A stretch of DNA of 64,000 nucleotides from Klebsormidium nitens (Eukaryota > Streptophyta > Klebsormidiophyceae > Klebsormidiales > Klebsormidiaceae). Below are positions 61,101 through 64,000 of the stretch, piece by piece. Position 1 is the stretch's first letter; each line of letters begins with the position of its first letter. Under the pieces are notes generated by a model that saw only the letters and a program-made list of their open reading frames with translations, was not told the origin of the DNA and ran no database searches. A program made the translations under genes and the position numbers. The DNA lies in contig DF237360.1 in NCBI GenBank assembly GCA_000708835.1, forward strand, positions 19,067 to 83,066, read 5' to 3'.

Positions 61101-62989
61101 AGGTGGGCGGAATACTGTCTTTCCTGTGTCTTCCTTACTTTCCTTCTCGATTCTTCTGCCGGTCTTCTTTAAACACCTTGCATCAGATGAATACGAGGTT
61201 CAAGGAAGAGGTCAAGAAAGCCGATCACCTGCGCTCCCCTTTAGGGCACATCCGACACCTGGAACCGAAAGGAAATCCTTGCGAAAACCCTCTGGGGTCT
61301 GTTCGTGCACCGCTGAAAACTTGTGCAATGGTCATTCATTATGCGTCGAGAAAGCACGTACCCCTGAATTCAAGCTTTCAGAGCATCTCAACGAAGCGTC
61401 CTGTAAGACAGAAGGCGACCAGAGTCAAAGTTGGTGTGCCCACGCTCACGTCATATGTGCCACGCGTTCTCATCTGAGCAGGGCAGCAAGTACTTTAAGC
61501 GCGTCCCCGCGTCCAGCGACATCAAGCTGATTGACTTCGGCAGCGCCACCTTCGACAACCAGTACCACTGCAGTGTCGTCTCCACGCGCCACTACCGCGC
61601 TCCCGAGGTCATCCTAGGTGAGACAGATTGTCCGCTTGCAGAAAAGCTGACGGGAGGCGCTTTCTGGGGTTGTCTCCGGTCTTGATTTTCCAGTGCGAAG
61701 GCGTTCGCTGAAGGACAGTCGGAGCAGCGCCGTCTCCATGCGACATTGCACGTGCGTCCAAGAGCTATCCGAGGTGGCTTCTGGGTTGTGTGAAAGCCGC
61801 GAAGTTTTTGTCTGTCCATGACGTGAGACGAAGTGGTTGCTACTCGACCGCGTGGATTAGCGAGTTGTTTTGGACACGTACACGTTTTCGTTGTGTTCTG
61901 CTGGATTCATCCAAGCTTGGGCGCCTTTTCTACTTTGTATAGGAAGCTCGCATACCGAGCAACTGAAGCGCACTTTCAAGTAACACTGTCAATCATGTGT
62001 GTTTTGGCCTTTGGAACCGTTCTGTTGTCACTCTTCCCCTTCTGCGCAGTCAAACATCAGCTTAGTAAATCGTTGTAATGAAGCCTCAGGTGACTACGAC
62101 AAGTACTGAGAGAAGCAGCTCTCTGTTGAGGCCCAGAACCCAGCGCAGAGGGCGGAAATTGATCGTTGCAAGAACGGATGCACTCTAAAACTTCGAGCTT
62201 GTGCTTCTGCAGGTCTGGGTTGGAGTTTCCCTTGCGATCTGTGGAGTGTGGGCTGCATACTGGTTGAGCTTGTAACGGTAAGGAAACTAGATTCACTTCA
62301 CTGGCCGCCTCTCAAATGGTCGCCTTTGTACTTTCTTCCGTTACAAAACCTGCGGGGTCGCTTTCGCAGGCCCACCTTTTTGCCCATTTTCAAGGCACCT
62401 GCTCCATGTATGAAAAAGGTGTTGCTTTTGCTGAGGTGCTAATCCTTATGAATAGCGGGTCGTCAAACGGCCGCCAAGTCGTTGAGATTCGCCGAGCGAG
62501 TATCCATGCACTCTTCATCAGCAATTAGCGCCGACTTATAATGATCGAACTCGCTCATACTGAACAGAGACTCGTCCGTCAGATTTTCGGGCTTTGTTCG
62601 ATCGGACCTGTTGTTCCCCATGACAGGGCGATGCGCTCTTCCAAACGCACGAGAACCTGGAACACCTCGCGATGATGGAGCGCGTCCTCGGGCCGATGCC
62701 GGTGTCGATGGTCAAGCGCGCGGACCGGCGGTCGGAAAAGTACTTCCGGAACGGGCGGGAGCTGAATTGGCCCGACGGTGCCGTGTCTCGAGAGAGCATA
62801 CGGGCGGTCCGTCGAGTGGCACGGTTACGGGACCTCATTACTGCGAGCGTCGATCACTCAGCTAGCGAGCTGGTTGATCTGATTCAGGGCTTGCTTGCGT
62901 ACGAGCCCCATGAGCGGACGCCAGCAAAAGAGGCCCTGAAGCATCCCTTCTTCCGGGATTCTAAAAGCAGTAGGGGGAGGTCAAGGTAA
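58158..62989 (+). CDS. AFC: LAMMER (AFC/CLK) dual-specificity kinase, 9 exons
   Basis: Nuclear kinase that phosphorylates SR splicing factors. The model is 417 residues, exons: 58158-58232, 59310-59484, 59740-59766, 59981-60134, 60473-60524, 60896-61102, 61482-61617, 62213-62277, 62627-62989, all in phase. Exon 1 codes [18 protein letters not shown], matching the RPRKRPRL-type nuclear signal of plant AFC kinases. The kinase domain starts after [20 protein letters not shown]. The glycine loop is GEGTFGRV, the ATP lysine is Lys113 (VAIK), the catalytic HTDLKPEN has Asp210, and DFG starts at Asp248. The family motif [11 protein letters not shown] is at 309-319. Exon 3 is only 27 nt and codes the strand before the glycine loop. 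The start ATG is chosen because exon 1 joins exon 2 in phase and carries the expected basic motif. A possible decayed copy of the exon 7 end lies at 61725-61775. Confidence 0.94.
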
Positions 62990-64000
62990 GGGACGCGGCA
63001 GCGCTGGTTCGTCGGAAAACGTATTCATGTTTGCATTGGGTTTGCAAGAGCCCCCTCGGTTATTGGCCGGTATAGTAAGCAGTGTCCGGAGACTTTTATG
63101 TTTTGACTGTACAGTTAGTTCGACTGACTTAATGATGGCGCCTGCTCATGATTTGGCGGCGCTACTGCATCTGAACACTCCGCAAAGTAGTTGGCACAAG
63201 TTCAGATGCATTCATTCGCACCACGGCTTCAATGCGGCTCCAATGGTAGAGAAAGATCTGGCTCCCACGAGTGCCTTTAAGCATGCTTCTCAAACCATGC
63301 CAGTTCACAATTTTCTGGCTGCAGTGCATGGGTTGCAGTTTAACAGTGATTAAGCGGTCGGAGTGTATATACAAACACATCCGGCATCAGTCACCATTGA
63401 ACATCTACTGATGCGCTGTTGCCACAAATGGCACGTATGGGTCCCTGAACCGTCGTGATGCATGAGCCCACCGTACTAGGCTGAAATCGGTTTAACCGCA
63501 ATATCCATGCCAACTGCGGCCAAGGCCGGGCATATCATTGAGGGTGACAGTGAGCTGTTATTTGATTTCTTCAAGGGTGACTATGCACATGGTCCGATCA
63601 TGATTCAATGACCGTACATGTGCATGCAGGATCATTCGACCGATCCGGTCTCCTCAGATGCAATGGGCCACTGAGGGTGCACGTCGACCGTCCAATTGTA
63701 TACGCACAAGCTACCTATGGTGGGTCTCGACGGTATCGACCGCGCGACGGTCGGGTCTCAAATTTGTATGACCGGTGTCACGCGTCGCGACACATTTTGT
63801 ACGCAGTACTAACGATCGTACTCGGCCGTACTAGAGAATCGGGTCCGAATTCATGAATCGAGCTTTTCCTGACACGTCGATCAAACGGGCAATTACGTAC
63901 TACCCGGAGGTACGGTACCGTCGCGCGAGACTCGAGTCTGCGCGGCCGACAAATTTAAATTTCATGGTCTTGGTCGGAACTTCCGACTTGTACCGTGCAT
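62990..64000. other. Gene-free 3' flank, palindrome-rich
   Basis: No exon or RNA gene is supported. From about 63400 on, the sequence is dense in short palindromes (gtacgtac-, cgatcg-, gcatgc- and acgcgt-like words), like bases 1-1200. Confidence 0.5.

Overview
This window is nuclear DNA from a photosynthetic eukaryote of the green lineage, most likely a streptophyte alga (a Klebsormidium-like genome is my guess, not a proof). The evidence is GC-rich exons split by many GT-AG introns, and plant-type versions of several genes: a GFT1/GONST4-like GDP-fucose carrier, an AFC-type LAMMER kinase, a LacZ-type GH2 beta-galactosidase with a transit-like N-terminus, and a small plastid-type membrane protein. 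I found no rRNA, tRNA, CRISPR array or intact transposase. I built eight gene models by hand from splice sites; in all eight the exon phases add up to one continuous reading frame.

Layout: (1) 11234-1249, minus, a 14-exon HEAT-repeat protein; (2) 11933-23757, plus, a 17-exon GH2 beta-galactosidase; (3) 28375-25062, minus, an ARL5-type small GTPase; (4) 29255-35646, plus, a GDP-fucose transporter (GFT1/GONST4); (5) 38589-37303, minus, an unnamed protein with an LptC-like pattern; (6) 40110-55461, plus, the condensin subunit SMC4 in 27 exons; (7) 57215-55807, minus, a three-exon DUF3593-like membrane protein with an 18-nt exon; (8) 58158-62989, plus, an AFC/CLK LAMMER kinase in nine exons. The strands alternate strictly (- + - + - + - +), giving four head-to-head pairs that share 0.7-1.5 kb upstream regions. 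The tail-to-tail gaps hold no genes, and most of them are unusually rich in short palindromes.

The genes are mostly housekeeping: chromosome condensation (SMC4), splicing-factor phosphorylation (AFC), Golgi traffic (ARL5) and Golgi nucleotide-sugar supply (GFT1), glycan breakdown (GH2), and a plastid membrane protein. They do not form one pathway.

The most striking signal lies in the introns. In at least five genes the sequence around a splice site, meaning an intron end plus the first (or last) 40-90 nt of the adjoining exon, has been tandemly copied in units of about 100-170 bp. The copies lie next to the true exon and decay with distance. The clearest arrays are seven copies before exon 6 of the fucose transporter, five before exon 15 of the beta-galactosidase and four at the last exon of the HEAT gene. 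Many copies keep an acceptor AG but lack a donor, and most run into stop codons. A roughly 340-bp fold-back element in an SMC4 intron and a perfect 18-bp inverted repeat near 36.9 kb are further separate finds.
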